From contig CAZQAA010000189.1 in assembly GCA_964591255.1 (NCBI GenBank), positions 1 through 16,693 of the forward strand: a stretch of 16,693 nucleotides of DNA. Direction: 5' to 3'. The notes below the pieces were generated by a model. The model saw only the letters and a list, made by a program, of their open reading frames with translations, searched no databases and was not told the DNA's origin. Positions 1-6,736 of this stretch are shown one piece after another (the first letter of the stretch is position 1; the number at the start of each line of letters is the position of its first letter). The stretch comes from CAZQAA01 sp964591255. Its GTDB lineage: Bacteria > Desulfobacterota > DSM-4660 > Desulfatiglandales > Desulfatiglandaceae. A program made the translations under genes and the position numbers.

Positions 1-214
1 TGTGATAAACAGCCCCGGGAAACTCAATTCTTAATGGTCTGGCCATGTTGAGGGCTAATAACATGCAAAAAGTTATAATGCAAGACCTGACCCCCCCCTT
101 CATGCCAGAGATAAACATTCTTTTGCATAAGTATTTCCTGCACTTGTAGACTTTTCCCCCCATTTAGTGGACACACCGAAAAGCCAAGAGTAATATAAAT
201 TAAGGAAGTGTGTC
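1..214. other. Non-coding leader with IS3-like left end
   Basis: I see no gene in this stretch. It contains a C-run preceded by the words gcaagacctgacc (about 82-97), which I suspect is a dispersed repeat but cannot confirm. At 156-177 there is a sequence (cccccatttagtggacacac) that resembles the terminal inverted repeat of IS3-family elements. It lies just upstream of a truncated IS3 OrfA, which is where a left end should be. No matching right-end copy was found in the next 500 bases. Confidence 0.4.
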
Positions 215-550
215 ATGTCTATATTGAAACAACGTAGGGTCTATGATAGAGAGTTCAAACAAGAAAAAATTCGTTTAGTCATTGAAAAAACTCTGAAGGC
301 CGCCGATGCAGCACGAAACCTTGGTATTGGCAAAAGTACTGTTTCCCGCTGGATTCGAGAGATGAGGGAAGATCCTTCCCGGCAAGGGCCGCCTTAAGCC
401 AGGGAGATGAAGGAATCCTGGCCGATGTTCGTCTTCATATCCGAGCAACGCTCCCAATATGGAATCTAGGAGATGTGCCACATACTTCTGGAAGAAATGT
501 TTAAGATGTTTTGTTGGGAAAATTGATAAAAGTGCAATAAGGGCTGACAA
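156..550 (+). mobile_element. Degraded IS3-family insertion sequence remnant
   Basis: A probable left terminal repeat (156-177) is followed by a truncated orfA (215-397) and then by sequence with only traces of orfA coding. In the shifted frame at about 380-397 the translation reads GKGRLKP, a motif usual in IS3 OrfA proteins just after the helix-turn-helix. A further frame shift gives DEGILADVR, also reminiscent of OrfA. No orfB (DDE integrase) is visible and no right inverted repeat was found, so the element is a dead 5' fragment. The right boundary is only approximate. Confidence 0.55.
215..397 (+). pseudogene. Truncated IS3-type transposase OrfA (HTH_Tnp_1)
   Basis: The 60-residue product matches the N-terminal part of IS3 OrfA, the DNA-binding subunit that recognises the element's ends. 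It begins with the usual RRVYDREFKQEKIRLV segment, and the helix-turn-helix core AADAARNLGIGKSTVSRWIRE covers about residues 29-49. The start has a good ribosome binding site (aaggaag, 202-208). Intact OrfA proteins are about 90-110 residues and end in a leucine-zipper-like helix. Here the frame is lost near residue 54 and a stop follows at once, while the next expected residues (GKGRLKP) appear in a neighbouring frame. It is best called a frameshifted pseudogene. Without OrfB it should not support transposition. Confidence 0.75.
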
Positions 551-618
551 GTGGGCGCACCTGACCGCTATTTCGCTAGCGTTTAAGGTGTCAAGAGAAC
601 TGCAAAGTAGGATTAATC

Positions 619-1017
619 ATGTATATTATAAAAATCGTTTTGGCTGCATTAGGTTATATCTTTCTTGTAAATTCTAATCTTGCATGGGCTATCGTAAAAA
701 AGGGGCCATCAAATGGCACGTCTTACCTGTTTATTATTATAGCAGTGATAGGTGGCATTATCGCACTGCTCGGAATCATCCTTGCATTCCGTGGTGTAAC
801 TTCCCCGGCGGAAGTATCTATCAAAGTTACCAAGATAGGCGCATTCAGGTTCAGCAAAGTAAGTCAGGGTATAGTGTTGGTGATCATTGGGGCGATTATC
901 ATGATTGCTGTTCTGTATCTTTACCCAACCACAACGACAAAGACAATTACTGAAACTACAACCACCGAGGATGAAGATGGTACACGCATAATCCATAGGG
1001 AACTAATGGCGAGATAA
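619..1017 (+). CDS. Small membrane protein of unknown function
   Basis: The 132-residue protein is not recognised. Residues 4-24 look like a signal peptide or first membrane helix, possibly cleaved after the AWA at 22-24. Two clear hydrophobic segments follow at about 36-58 and 83-102. Between them is a short polar, slightly basic loop (61-82). The C-terminus is polar and threonine-rich (104-116), then acidic (EDED at 117-120). This codon pattern, with hydrophobic segments broken by charged turns, supports real coding, as does a weak ribosome binding site (agtagg, 606-611). No neighbour gives a functional clue. It sits between an IS remnant and a toxin module, so it may belong to accessory DNA. 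Confidence 0.6.
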   Translation: MYIIKIVLAALGYIFLVNSNLAWAIVKKGPSNGTSYLFIIIAVIGGIIALLGIILAFRGVTSPAEVSIKVTKIGAFRFSKVSQGIVLVIIGAIIMIAVLYLYPTTTTKTITETTTTEDEDGTRIIHRELMAR

Positions 1018-1042
1018 AAGCGCCTACTCGGCATTCCAGCGG

Positions 1043-1263
1043 ATGCAAAATAAGCATATCTGCAATCGTAGCAGGCAAACATGGGTGCTATATGTTACTG
1101 GCTTTCATAAGCTTGAAGATGGAGCTTTATTGGCGGTCAAACCCTATAGGAAAGATGCCTAACAATCTGCCATTATTTCAGAAGATTTAGAAAACTGCGG
1201 GGCGTAGGAACGGTTAAGATGACGACCAGCGAGATTATGGCCTTGACAAGGGGCGATGAATGA
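1043..1263 (+). pseudogene. Probable frameshifted VapB/AbrB-type antitoxin gene
   Basis: Just before the PIN toxin, the frame ending at 1263 encodes VKMTTSEIMALTRGDE. I recognise this kind of tail (T-[ST]-D/E-EIMALTRG) from antitoxins encoded upstream of VapC-like PIN toxins. Its stop codon overlaps the toxin start (ATGA, 1260-1263), the usual coupled arrangement. This frame is open only back to 1150. Upstream, a different frame (1043-1162) reads KLEDGALLAVKPYRKDA, which resembles the end of an AbrB-type DNA-binding domain. The simplest reading is one antitoxin gene split by a frameshift between about 1150 and 1162. The N-terminal DNA-binding part is not convincing. Alternatives are a shortened antitoxin using the ATG at 1219, or non-coding sequence. 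Confidence 0.4.
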
Positions 1264-1679
1264 AGGGCGTTCTGGTTGATTCAAATGTCATTTTGGATAT
1301 TTTCCTGAATGATCCTGATTGGGCTGATTGGGCTGAATCAATATTGGGAGAATATAGTGTCACCTCAACGCTAAATGTCAATCCAATCGTCTATTCTGAA
1401 GTTTCCATTGGTTTTGAATGCATTGAGGACTTGGAATTGGCAATCAACAAGGGTGGCTTTCAGCTGCTTGGATTTCCTAAAGAAGCGCTGTTTTTGGCCG
1501 GAAAGGCGTTTCTCAAGTACAGGAGGGCCAAAGGAGTCAAGAGGCCTCCGTTACCGTTACCTGATTTTTATGTCGGTGCACAAGCGGCTGTGCTTGGGAT
1601 GGACCTAATAACCCGGGATACGTCAAGATACCGGACGTACTTTCCAACCGTCAAACTGATAAGTCCAGAAGCGGCATAA
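1260..1679 (+). CDS. PIN-domain ribonuclease toxin, VapC-like
   Basis: The 139-residue protein is a full-length PIN-domain protein, the nuclease fold of VapC toxins, which cleave RNA using Mg2+ held by acidic residues. The expected acidic sites are present: D7 in VDSNVILDI, E47 in the PIVYSEVSIGF motif, D102 in LPDFYVGAQA, and D120 in the TRDTSRYRTYFP motif near the C-terminus. This last motif and the YSEVSIGF block place it in the VapC subgroup normally paired with an antitoxin ending in EIMALTRG, and remains of such a gene lie directly upstream and overlap its start by four bases. The toxin is intact while the partner appears frameshifted. Its RNA target cannot be told from sequence. Confidence 0.85.
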   Translation: MKGVLVDSNVILDIFLNDPDWADWAESILGEYSVTSTLNVNPIVYSEVSIGFECIEDLELAINKGGFQLLGFPKEALFLAGKAFLKYRRAKGVKRPPLPLPDFYVGAQAAVLGMDLITRDTSRYRTYFPTVKLISPEAA

Positions 1680-1888
1680 GGATTTTTTGTGTCGAACCTG
1701 TCCTTGAACCAGGACTGGTTTTTCCGCTATTGCTTCAAAACCAGCCGGTTATGACGGTGTTCGCTTTCAAACACAATCCATATTTTCAGATTGTGTTTCA
1801 GCGTAAGAGGATATTTCCGGAAAAAGCAGACTACAACCAAGTCAAAAAGTAAAGACAACACGGTCAGGTGTTGTTTCCGAGGACAAAA
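1680..1888. other. Intergenic region without a gene
   Basis: No convincing coding sequence is seen between the PIN toxin and the next membrane protein. The main structure is the inverted repeat at 1769-1798. There is also a short repeat gtcct/aggac around 1700-1716. A ribosome binding site for the following gene (gagga, 1879-1883) ends the region. Confidence 0.5.
1769..1798. repeat. Perfect 10-bp inverted repeat (hairpin)
   Basis: The arms aaacacaatc (1769-1778) and gattgtgttt (1789-1798) are perfectly complementary, with a 10-base spacer. No T-run follows on either strand, so it is not a standard intrinsic terminator. It could be a protein-binding operator or a stabilising 3' hairpin for the toxin mRNA. 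Confidence 0.5.
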
Positions 1889-2182
1889 ATGAATATCTGG
1901 TGGTTTGTAATTGTTCCTCTCTCCCTAATATGGATTGGCCCAATGGCAGGGATGAAACAAGTTAATGCTCCATTCTGGGCATTTCTGATCTTCTCTCTTT
2001 TCTGGGTAATCGTGGCAGTATTCGCAGAACCAATGTATGACTGGGGAACAAATATAGGAAGACGATTCGGTCATCACCGTATGGTAGCACTAAGGGAACG
2101 TCTTAAGCACAAAGTATTGCCTCCGGCCAGAGCAGGATTAATTATTATGGCGATTATCAGTCTTATATTTGCAAGAATATAA
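1889..2182 (+). CDS. Small three-helix membrane protein of unknown function
   Basis: The 97-residue product is not recognised. I place the start at the ATG at 1889 because a ribosome binding site (gagga, 1879-1883) lies at normal distance. The upstream in-frame GTG/TTG codons lack one. Hydrophobic segments occur at about residues 3-19, 28-46 and 80-95. Between the second and third is a basic, His/Arg-rich stretch (GRRFGHHRM and RERLKHK), which would lie in the cytoplasm under the positive-inside rule. The gene stands alone and is followed by a terminator-like hairpin (2226-2253). Confidence 0.6.
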   Translation: MNIWWFVIVPLSLIWIGPMAGMKQVNAPFWAFLIFSLFWVIVAVFAEPMYDWGTNIGRRFGHHRMVALRERLKHKVLPPARAGLIIMAIISLIFARI

Positions 2183-2225
2183 AGGCTCGCAGAATAAAAT
2201 GTATTCAAAGAATTCCCAGACTACT

Positions 2226-2253
2226 AAAAACCGGTCTGAAACAGGTTTTTTTT
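2226..2253 (+). terminator. Terminator-like hairpin after the 1889-2182 gene
   Basis: The arms aaaaacc (2226-2232) and ggttttt (2244-2250) pair, and the second arm runs into eight consecutive T residues (2246-2253). The stem is AT-rich with an 11-base loop, so it would be a weak intrinsic terminator. It lies 43 bases past the stop codon. Confidence 0.45.
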
Positions 2254-2601
2254 GCAGACTCGTCAGGAAAAAACACTATGACAATTGATACTATCCTTAA
2301 TCTGAATAAAAAAAGATCCTATATGGGGTCACCCATTTTTTGGATGCAACATAGCAACGTAGTATTCGGAACTCCGGTTTTCCTTTTCAGACAGCAGAAG
2401 ATTTATGGTTTTACAAATCTCTCCCCCGACATTTTTCTCCATGATTCTGTTGTTTATAAAAACGTTTAATTATGTTAAAAACCATGCACATGTATCATTT
2501 TCGACAGTCGATTAAAAACGGCTCTCGCGTTACCCGCGCTTCGCTTGGATTCCCAACCTGCGTCCGGGAATCCTTTACCGAATTTTCCAGGTAGCAATTT
2601 C
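2254..2601. other. Intergenic region upstream of pqiA
   Basis: I see no gene I can support. A 63-codon open frame (2278-2469) has no recognisable content. The region is AT-rich to about 2500, then turns GC-richer and contains a perfect 8-bp inverted repeat (2547-2573) shortly before pqiA. I found no promoter with both boxes at good spacing, though one for pqiABC should lie here. Confidence 0.45.
2547..2573. repeat. REP-like palindrome before pqiA
   Basis: The arms ggattccc (2547-2554) and gggaatcc (2566-2573) are perfectly complementary around an 11-base spacer. The ggattccc...gggaat arms resemble the dispersed palindromes common in proteobacterial genomes. It lies 28 bases before the preferred pqiA start and would be in its mRNA leader. 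Confidence 0.5.
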
Positions 2602-3831
2602 ATGACCCTGTTGGCTTGCCACGATTGCGATTTAACGCTCCAAGTTGATCCAGTACCCGAAGGAGGTTCTGCCAGGTGTTCCAGGTGCGGAGCACTGCTG
2701 TTCCGGCTTAAACGGAACAGCATGGATACGGTCCTGGCATTGACCGTGACAGGACTTATTCTGTTTATCATCGCAAACGCCTTTCCTTTTTTGAGTTTTA
2801 AAGTCCAGGTCTCGACGCACGAGACTGTTTTAATAAGCGGCGTCCGGGAACTTTATCATCAGGGAATGTGGATAATAGCCACCGTAGTTCTGTTGACCAC
2901 CATCATCTTCCCGGCTGTTCAAATGCTGGGATCGTTGTATGTGCTTGGATCTTTACGGCTTAATCTGAGGCCCTGGAAGCTGAAGGAGATTTTCCGGCTT
3001 ATCCAGGCCCTGCAAGCTTGGGCCATGATGGACGTGTTTATGCTGGGAATCCTGGTTTCCATAGTCAAACTGGGCAGAATGGGTACAATCGTCCCCGGCA
3101 TCGCCGCCTTTGCCTTTATGGCCCTGATCTTTGTTTTGAGTGCATCCATGGCGGCACTGGATCCCCATGCGGTGTGGGAACAAATTAAAATCCCGGAAAA
3201 ATTTCATGCTGGCCTGGATAACCGGACCGGTCTGATCTCCTGTAATGTCTGCCATCTTCTGTGCGATTCATCCATTCTCGCAACGCATGGTTCCCATTGT
3301 CCCAGATGCGGAGGCCGGCTCACTCGGCGCAAGACCAACAGCCTCGCCCGTACCTGGGCCCTGATTCTGGCAGCGGTCATCTTATACGTTCCCGCCAATG
3401 TCCTGCCCATCACGATTGTCACGTCCCTTGGAAAGGAGCAGGCCGATACCATCCTTAGCGGGGTTATATATTTTTTCTCCTCCGGCATGTGGCCCGTCGG
3501 ACTGGTAATTTTTGTTGCCAGTGTTTTTGTTCCCTTGTTGAAACTGCTGTCACTTGCCTATTTGGCTGTTTCGGTCCAGCAAAAATCTACCTGGCGGCCC
3601 GTAGACCGGACAAACCTGTATCGAATAACGGAAATCGTGGGACGCTGGTCAATGGTTGACGTGTACGTGGTAACCATCCTGGTGGCCATAGTAAACTTAG
3701 GCCCTTTGGCAGATGTAAAGGTCGGTCCGGCAGCAGTATATTTTTGCAGTGTGGTAATCATTACCATGTTCGCAGCCATGAGTTTTGATCCCAGGCTTAT
3801 CTGGGATAATTGTGAGGTTAGTCATGAATGA
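2602..3831 (+). CDS. pqiA: PqiA, inner-membrane component of the Pqi (MCE) lipid-transport system
   Basis: The 409-residue protein has the duplicated architecture of PqiA/YebS: two copies of a zinc ribbon followed by four membrane helices. Ribbon 1 uses C6, C9, C26 and C29; ribbon 2 uses C214, C217, C233 and C236. Each half carries the family motif before a helix (AWAMMDVFMLG near 140, RWSMVDVYVV near 348). PqiA is thought to work at the inner membrane, handing lipids to or from the PqiB tunnel. I chose ATG 2602 because the product then starts MTLLACHDC, as family members do. A longer frame from TTG 2545 would add a non-conserved 19-residue leader encoded across a palindrome. The gene overlaps pqiB by eight bases. 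The family is often stress-induced, but no operator was identified here. Confidence 0.9.
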   Translation: MTLLACHDCDLTLQVDPVPEGGSARCSRCGALLFRLKRNSMDTVLALTVTGLILFIIANAFPFLSFKVQVSTHETVLISGVRELYHQGMWIIATVVLLTTIIFPAVQMLGSLYVLGSLRLNLRPWKLKEIFRLIQALQAWAMMDVFMLGILVSIVKLGRMGTIVPGIAAFAFMALIFVLSASMAALDPHAVWEQIKIPEKFHAGLDNRTGLISCNVCHLLCDSSILATHGSHCPRCGGRLTRRKTNSLARTWALILAAVILYVPANVLPITIVTSLGKEQADTILSGVIYFFSSGMWPVGLVIFVASVFVPLLKLLSLAYLAVSVQQKSTWRPVDRTNLYRITEIVGRWSMVDVYVVTILVAIVNLGPLADVKVGPAAVYFCSVVIITMFAAMSFDPRLIWDNCEVSHE

Positions 3832-5443
3832 ACAGCAAAAAAAGAGAGCCGGTTCGTCCATCCCGGACCGGGCCGTAATCCAGACCAAGAGAAACATTTC
3901 CATTGTATGGATAGTACCTTTGGTAGCCCTTTTTATAGGCGGCTGGCTGGTCTTTAAGGCGCTTACGGAGAAAGGCCCCGTTATCACAATTACTTTCAAA
4001 AATGCCGAAGGGCTGGAAGCCGGTAAAACCAAAATCAAATTCAAAGATGTGGAAGTTGGCAAGGTGGAGGATATCACTCTCTGTCCGGATCTGTCGAAAG
4101 TAATCGTAAAGGCCCAGCTGACACGGGATATGAAAGACCATTTATCGGTAAACACACGCTTTTGGGTGGTTCGGGCCAGGGTGATCGGTGGTGGAATTTC
4201 CGGCCTGGGGACCATCTTTTCCGGGGCCTATATCGGCATGGATCCAGGCAAACCGGGTAAAAAGGCACGTTCTTTCACTGGAATGGAGACACCTCCTGTT
4301 GTAACCACGGATTTGCCAGGTCGCCATTTCATACTGAGATCCGAGACTCTGGGTTCCCAGGATATAGGCAATCCCGTCTATTTCCGACAGCTAAAGGTGG
4401 GACAAGTAGTAGCCTATCAACTGGATAAAAGCGGGAAAACCGTTGACATCAAAATTTTTGTACATGCGCCGTATCACAAGTTTGTCCGTGAAAACACCCG
4501 GTTCTGGGATGCAGGGGGGGTAGACATTTCCGTTAACGCCGAGGGCATCAAGGTTGACACAGAGCCCCTGGTGGCCATGATGATCGGAGGAATCGCCTTT
4601 GAGACCCCCGATCATTATGAAACCGCTCCCGTTGCCAAGGACGGTCAAATATTCAAACTGTTCAAGAATCGGGAGGACATCTATAAAAAAACTTACTCGA
4701 AAAAGACGCGCTGGATATTGAATTTTGAAGGATCCGTATGGGGTCTTTCCGTGGGTGCGCCGGTCAAATTGAAAGGAATCAAGATTGGAAAGGTGATTGA
4801 TATTAAACTGGAGTTTGATTATGAATCCATGACTTTTCGAATCCCTGTAACCATTGAGATCGAGCCAGAGCGGATAGACATGACCGGCGACCAGGTTATT
4901 GACAGAAAACGGGAAAATGAAATCCTTGTGGAAAAAGGTCTTCGGGCGCAACTCAAGCAAGGGAACCTGCTTACCGGACAGCTTTACATTGACCTGGATA
5001 TGTATCCGGATGCCCCTCCCCGGAAAATATTATACGGCGGAGAATATCCCGAATTGCCGACGATCCCGACAAAGATAGAAGAAATCACTAACGGTATAAC
5101 CCGCATTGTAAAAAAGCTGGAAACAATTCCCCTGGAACAGATCGGCAAAGACCTTCAAGAGACAATGGCGCACTTGAACAACTCAACTGAACAGCTGGCC
5201 AGGCTGATTAAAAACCTGGATGAAACGGTCGCACCTGCGGCGGAAACTGCCATGCTCCAGTCCAAGAGGACTCTGCTCAAGATGGAGCAACTTTTGAACG
5301 CTGAATCGCCTACCGGTTACGAATTGAAGCAAACGCTGTTCGAGATCTCCAAGGCGGCCAGGAATCTAAGCGTGTTAGCAGACTATTTGGGACAACACCC
5401 CGAGTCTTTAATTTTTGGAAAGGACCGAGACGATGAAAAATAG
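3824..5443 (+). CDS. pqiB: PqiB, three-MCE-domain periplasmic tunnel protein
   Basis: The 539-residue protein matches E. coli PqiB (546 residues) in length and layout. A cytoplasmic N-terminus leads to one membrane helix (about 26-47). Three MCE/MlaD domains follow, starting near residues 50 (FKNAEGLEAGKTKIKFKDV, then VGKV), 165 (LGSQDIGNPVYFRQLKVGQV) and 296 (GLSVGAPVKLKGIKIGKV). The C-terminal 415-525 region is helical and heptad-like, fitting the helical needle that lines the PqiB channel. By family knowledge, hexamers form a hydrophobic tube across the periplasm for lipids. The ATG at 3824 overlaps the pqiA stop and has gagg about six bases upstream, so translation is probably coupled. 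Confidence 0.92.
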   Translation: MNEQQKKRAGSSIPDRAVIQTKRNISIVWIVPLVALFIGGWLVFKALTEKGPVITITFKNAEGLEAGKTKIKFKDVEVGKVEDITLCPDLSKVIVKAQLTRDMKDHLSVNTRFWVVRARVIGGGISGLGTIFSGAYIGMDPGKPGKKARSFTGMETPPVVTTDLPGRHFILRSETLGSQDIGNPVYFRQLKVGQVVAYQLDKSGKTVDIKIFVHAPYHKFVRENTRFWDAGGVDISVNAEGIKVDTEPLVAMMIGGIAFETPDHYETAPVAKDGQIFKLFKNREDIYKKTYSKKTRWILNFEGSVWGLSVGAPVKLKGIKIGKVIDIKLEFDYESMTFRIPVTIEIEPERIDMTGDQVIDRKRENEILVEKGLRAQLKQGNLLTGQLYIDLDMYPDAPPRKILYGGEYPELPTIPTKIEEITNGITRIVKKLETIPLEQIGKDLQETMAHLNNSTEQLARLIKNLDETVAPAAETAMLQSKRTLLKMEQLLNAESPTGYELKQTLFEISKAARNLSVLADYLGQHPESLIFGKDRDDEK

Positions 5444-6053
5444 GACCTGTTTCGCAAAGTTCGCAAAATATGTTCAGGTATTAATCATACTGATATTTTT
5501 GCAGGCCGGATGCAGCACCACGACCGGAGTAAAATATTATACCCTGTCCGGGATTCAGGCTGACAAACCCAGGCCAATCGCAATGAAGGCCGTTACCATC
5601 GGTCTGGGGCCTGTAATATTTCCCGGATATCTTGACCGCCCCCAGATAGTAACCCGAAAAAGTCAAAACCGGGTAGTGCTGTCCGAATTTAACAGATGGG
5701 CCGGATCGTTTAAAGAAGATTTTCTGCGGGTTCTGAAGCGTGATCTTTCCATGCTCCTGCCGTCGTCAGACATGGTGGTCAAACATCCCTGGACCGATAA
5801 AGTCTCCCCGGATTATCAGATCCTTTTGACTGTCTCTCAGTTTGACGGACAGTTCGGGCACTCGGTTGTATTGACAACGGAGTGGTCCGTATGGGACAAA
5901 AAAAACGCCCATGAAATTCTCAGGAAACAAACCGTTGTCACCGAGCCTCTCGAAGCGGACAGCTATGAAGCACTGGTGGAGACTCAAAGCCGGGCTATTG
6001 CGGCCTTGAGTGTAATCATGGTCAATTCTATTGCAGAAAAGCTTTCCCGGTGA
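5433..6053 (+). CDS. pqiC: PqiC, outer-membrane lipoprotein of the Pqi system
   Basis: The 206-residue product belongs to the PqiC / ABC-transport auxiliary lipoprotein family (DUF330-like). After the Cys it shows the usual opening VKYYTLSGI, and later LDRPQIVTR and FNRWAGSFKEDFLRVL, which are typical of the family. It should dock PqiB to the outer membrane. The signal peptide (1-26) ends LQAGC with C27 as the lipidated residue. Gln at position -3 is unusual for a lipobox, which prefers Leu, Val or Ile. I chose ATG 5433 because it has ggaaagga upstream; an in-frame TTG at 5415 lacks a site. The gene overlaps the end of pqiB by 11 bases, so all three genes form one coupled operon. It ends 15 bases from a convergent gene. 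Confidence 0.87.
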   Translation: MKNRTCFAKFAKYVQVLIILIFLQAGCSTTTGVKYYTLSGIQADKPRPIAMKAVTIGLGPVIFPGYLDRPQIVTRKSQNRVVLSEFNRWAGSFKEDFLRVLKRDLSMLLPSSDMVVKHPWTDKVSPDYQILLTVSQFDGQFGHSVVLTTEWSVWDKKNAHEILRKQTVVTEPLEADSYEALVETQSRAIAALSVIMVNSIAEKLSR

Positions 6054-6068
6054 AAGGAAAAAGCATCC

Positions 6069-6491
6069 TTATCTCTTGCCATTCCTCACCGAACGGATCA
6101 TATAGTCTTCCAATGCGGCCTGAAGCGTCTCTGCTGCAAGTTGTGCACAATGGAGATGGTCCTGGGGTAATCCTCCCACGGATTCCTGTATCAGGCCGGC
6201 ATCGATCTGAACAATATCATCAGGGCTCTTTCCCTTGGCCATGTCTGCTGCTGCACAAACCGAATTAAGGCTATGGACACAGCCATCAGTCCAGCAGGAG
6301 GCATTTATTACACGGCCATCTTTAAACTTTAAATTGATCTCCATTGTATCCCCACATTGTCCCGTAATAGAAGCACGTCCATCGGGGTCCTTTACCATCG
6401 GATTTAACCAGTAATAGACCATAAACCAAAGGCCCACCACAACCAGGAGAATTCCGCAGGCCATAAAAATCATCATGATTGAATGGATCAT
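6069..6491 (-). CDS. Membrane-anchored IscU/NifU N-terminal-like Fe-S scaffold protein
   Basis: The 140-residue protein joins an N-terminal membrane helix (about 5-29) to an IscU/NifU-N-like domain (about 35-130). Landmarks of the scaffold fold are present: C46 in GQCGDTM with the conserved Asp at D48, C71 in WTDGC, and C115 in HLHCAQLA with H114 before it. These correspond to the three cluster-ligand Cys, the Asp and the His of IscU. Extra Cys are C12, C66 and C79. In the family these residues hold a nascent 2Fe-2S cluster. I chose ATG 6491 because ggaggg lies about six bases upstream; the longer frame (to 6524) would place its start upstream of that site. No iscS, nifS or other cluster gene is nearby. 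The membrane anchor is unusual. A cluster-sensing or electron-transfer role is also possible. Confidence 0.75.
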   Translation of the reverse strand: MIHSIMMIFMACGILLVVVGLWFMVYYWLNPMVKDPDGRASITGQCGDTMEINLKFKDGRVINASCWTDGCVHSLNSVCAAADMAKGKSPDDIVQIDAGLIQESVGGLPQDHLHCAQLAAETLQAALEDYMIRSVRNGKR

Positions 6492-6639
6492 CCGGTCCCT
6501 CCAAAGAAAAATTTGGGCACCCAAAAAACATAGTGGCCAAGTTTATCATTTTTATTTAATTTATAAGTATAACATATTCTCCTTTTCCTGGGGGAGAGAA
6601 AAAGGGATATGGACAAAGGCAACTTTATTGAGTTGGTAG

Positions 6640-6668
6640 TTGCAAGAATTATCATCGTTACATATACT
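6640..6668 (+). promoter_or_regulatory. Sigma70-type promoter for the acyl-CoA dehydrogenase gene
   Basis: A -35 box TTGCAA (6640-6645) and a -10 box TATACT (6663-6668) are separated by 17 bases, the ideal spacing. The -10 matches consensus in five of six positions and the -35 in four. Transcription would start near 6675, giving a leader of about 62 bases before the gene at 6737. Confidence 0.55.
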
Positions 6669-6736
6669 CCGGTAAGATAATTTCTGGTCATGTATACAGA
6701 AAGGTGCCATTAATCTAAATTCAAGGAGCAAAAACA

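Noticed and set aside
574..581. Palindrome cgctagcg
   Set aside because: Only 8 bases with no partner site or clear link to a promoter; likely chance.
1316..1336. Tandem repeat gattgggct x2
   Set aside because: It lies inside the PIN gene and encodes the DWADWAE stretch; only two short copies, so not a repeat array.
2278..2469. 63-codon open frame with an aggaaa site upstream
   Set aside because: The product has no recognisable motif, helices or low-complexity pattern, and it lies in AT-rich spacer where short frames arise by chance. Not called as a gene.
2545..2601. TTG-initiated N-terminal extension of pqiA
   Set aside because: The 19 extra residues are unlike PqiA and are encoded across a palindrome; the ATG at 2602 gives the family-typical N-terminus.
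6555..6600. Short reading frame and -10-like boxes (tatact, tataaa) on the minus strand before the Fe-S scaffold gene
   Set aside because: No -35 box at suitable spacing was found, and the frame is four codons long, so no promoter or gene was called.
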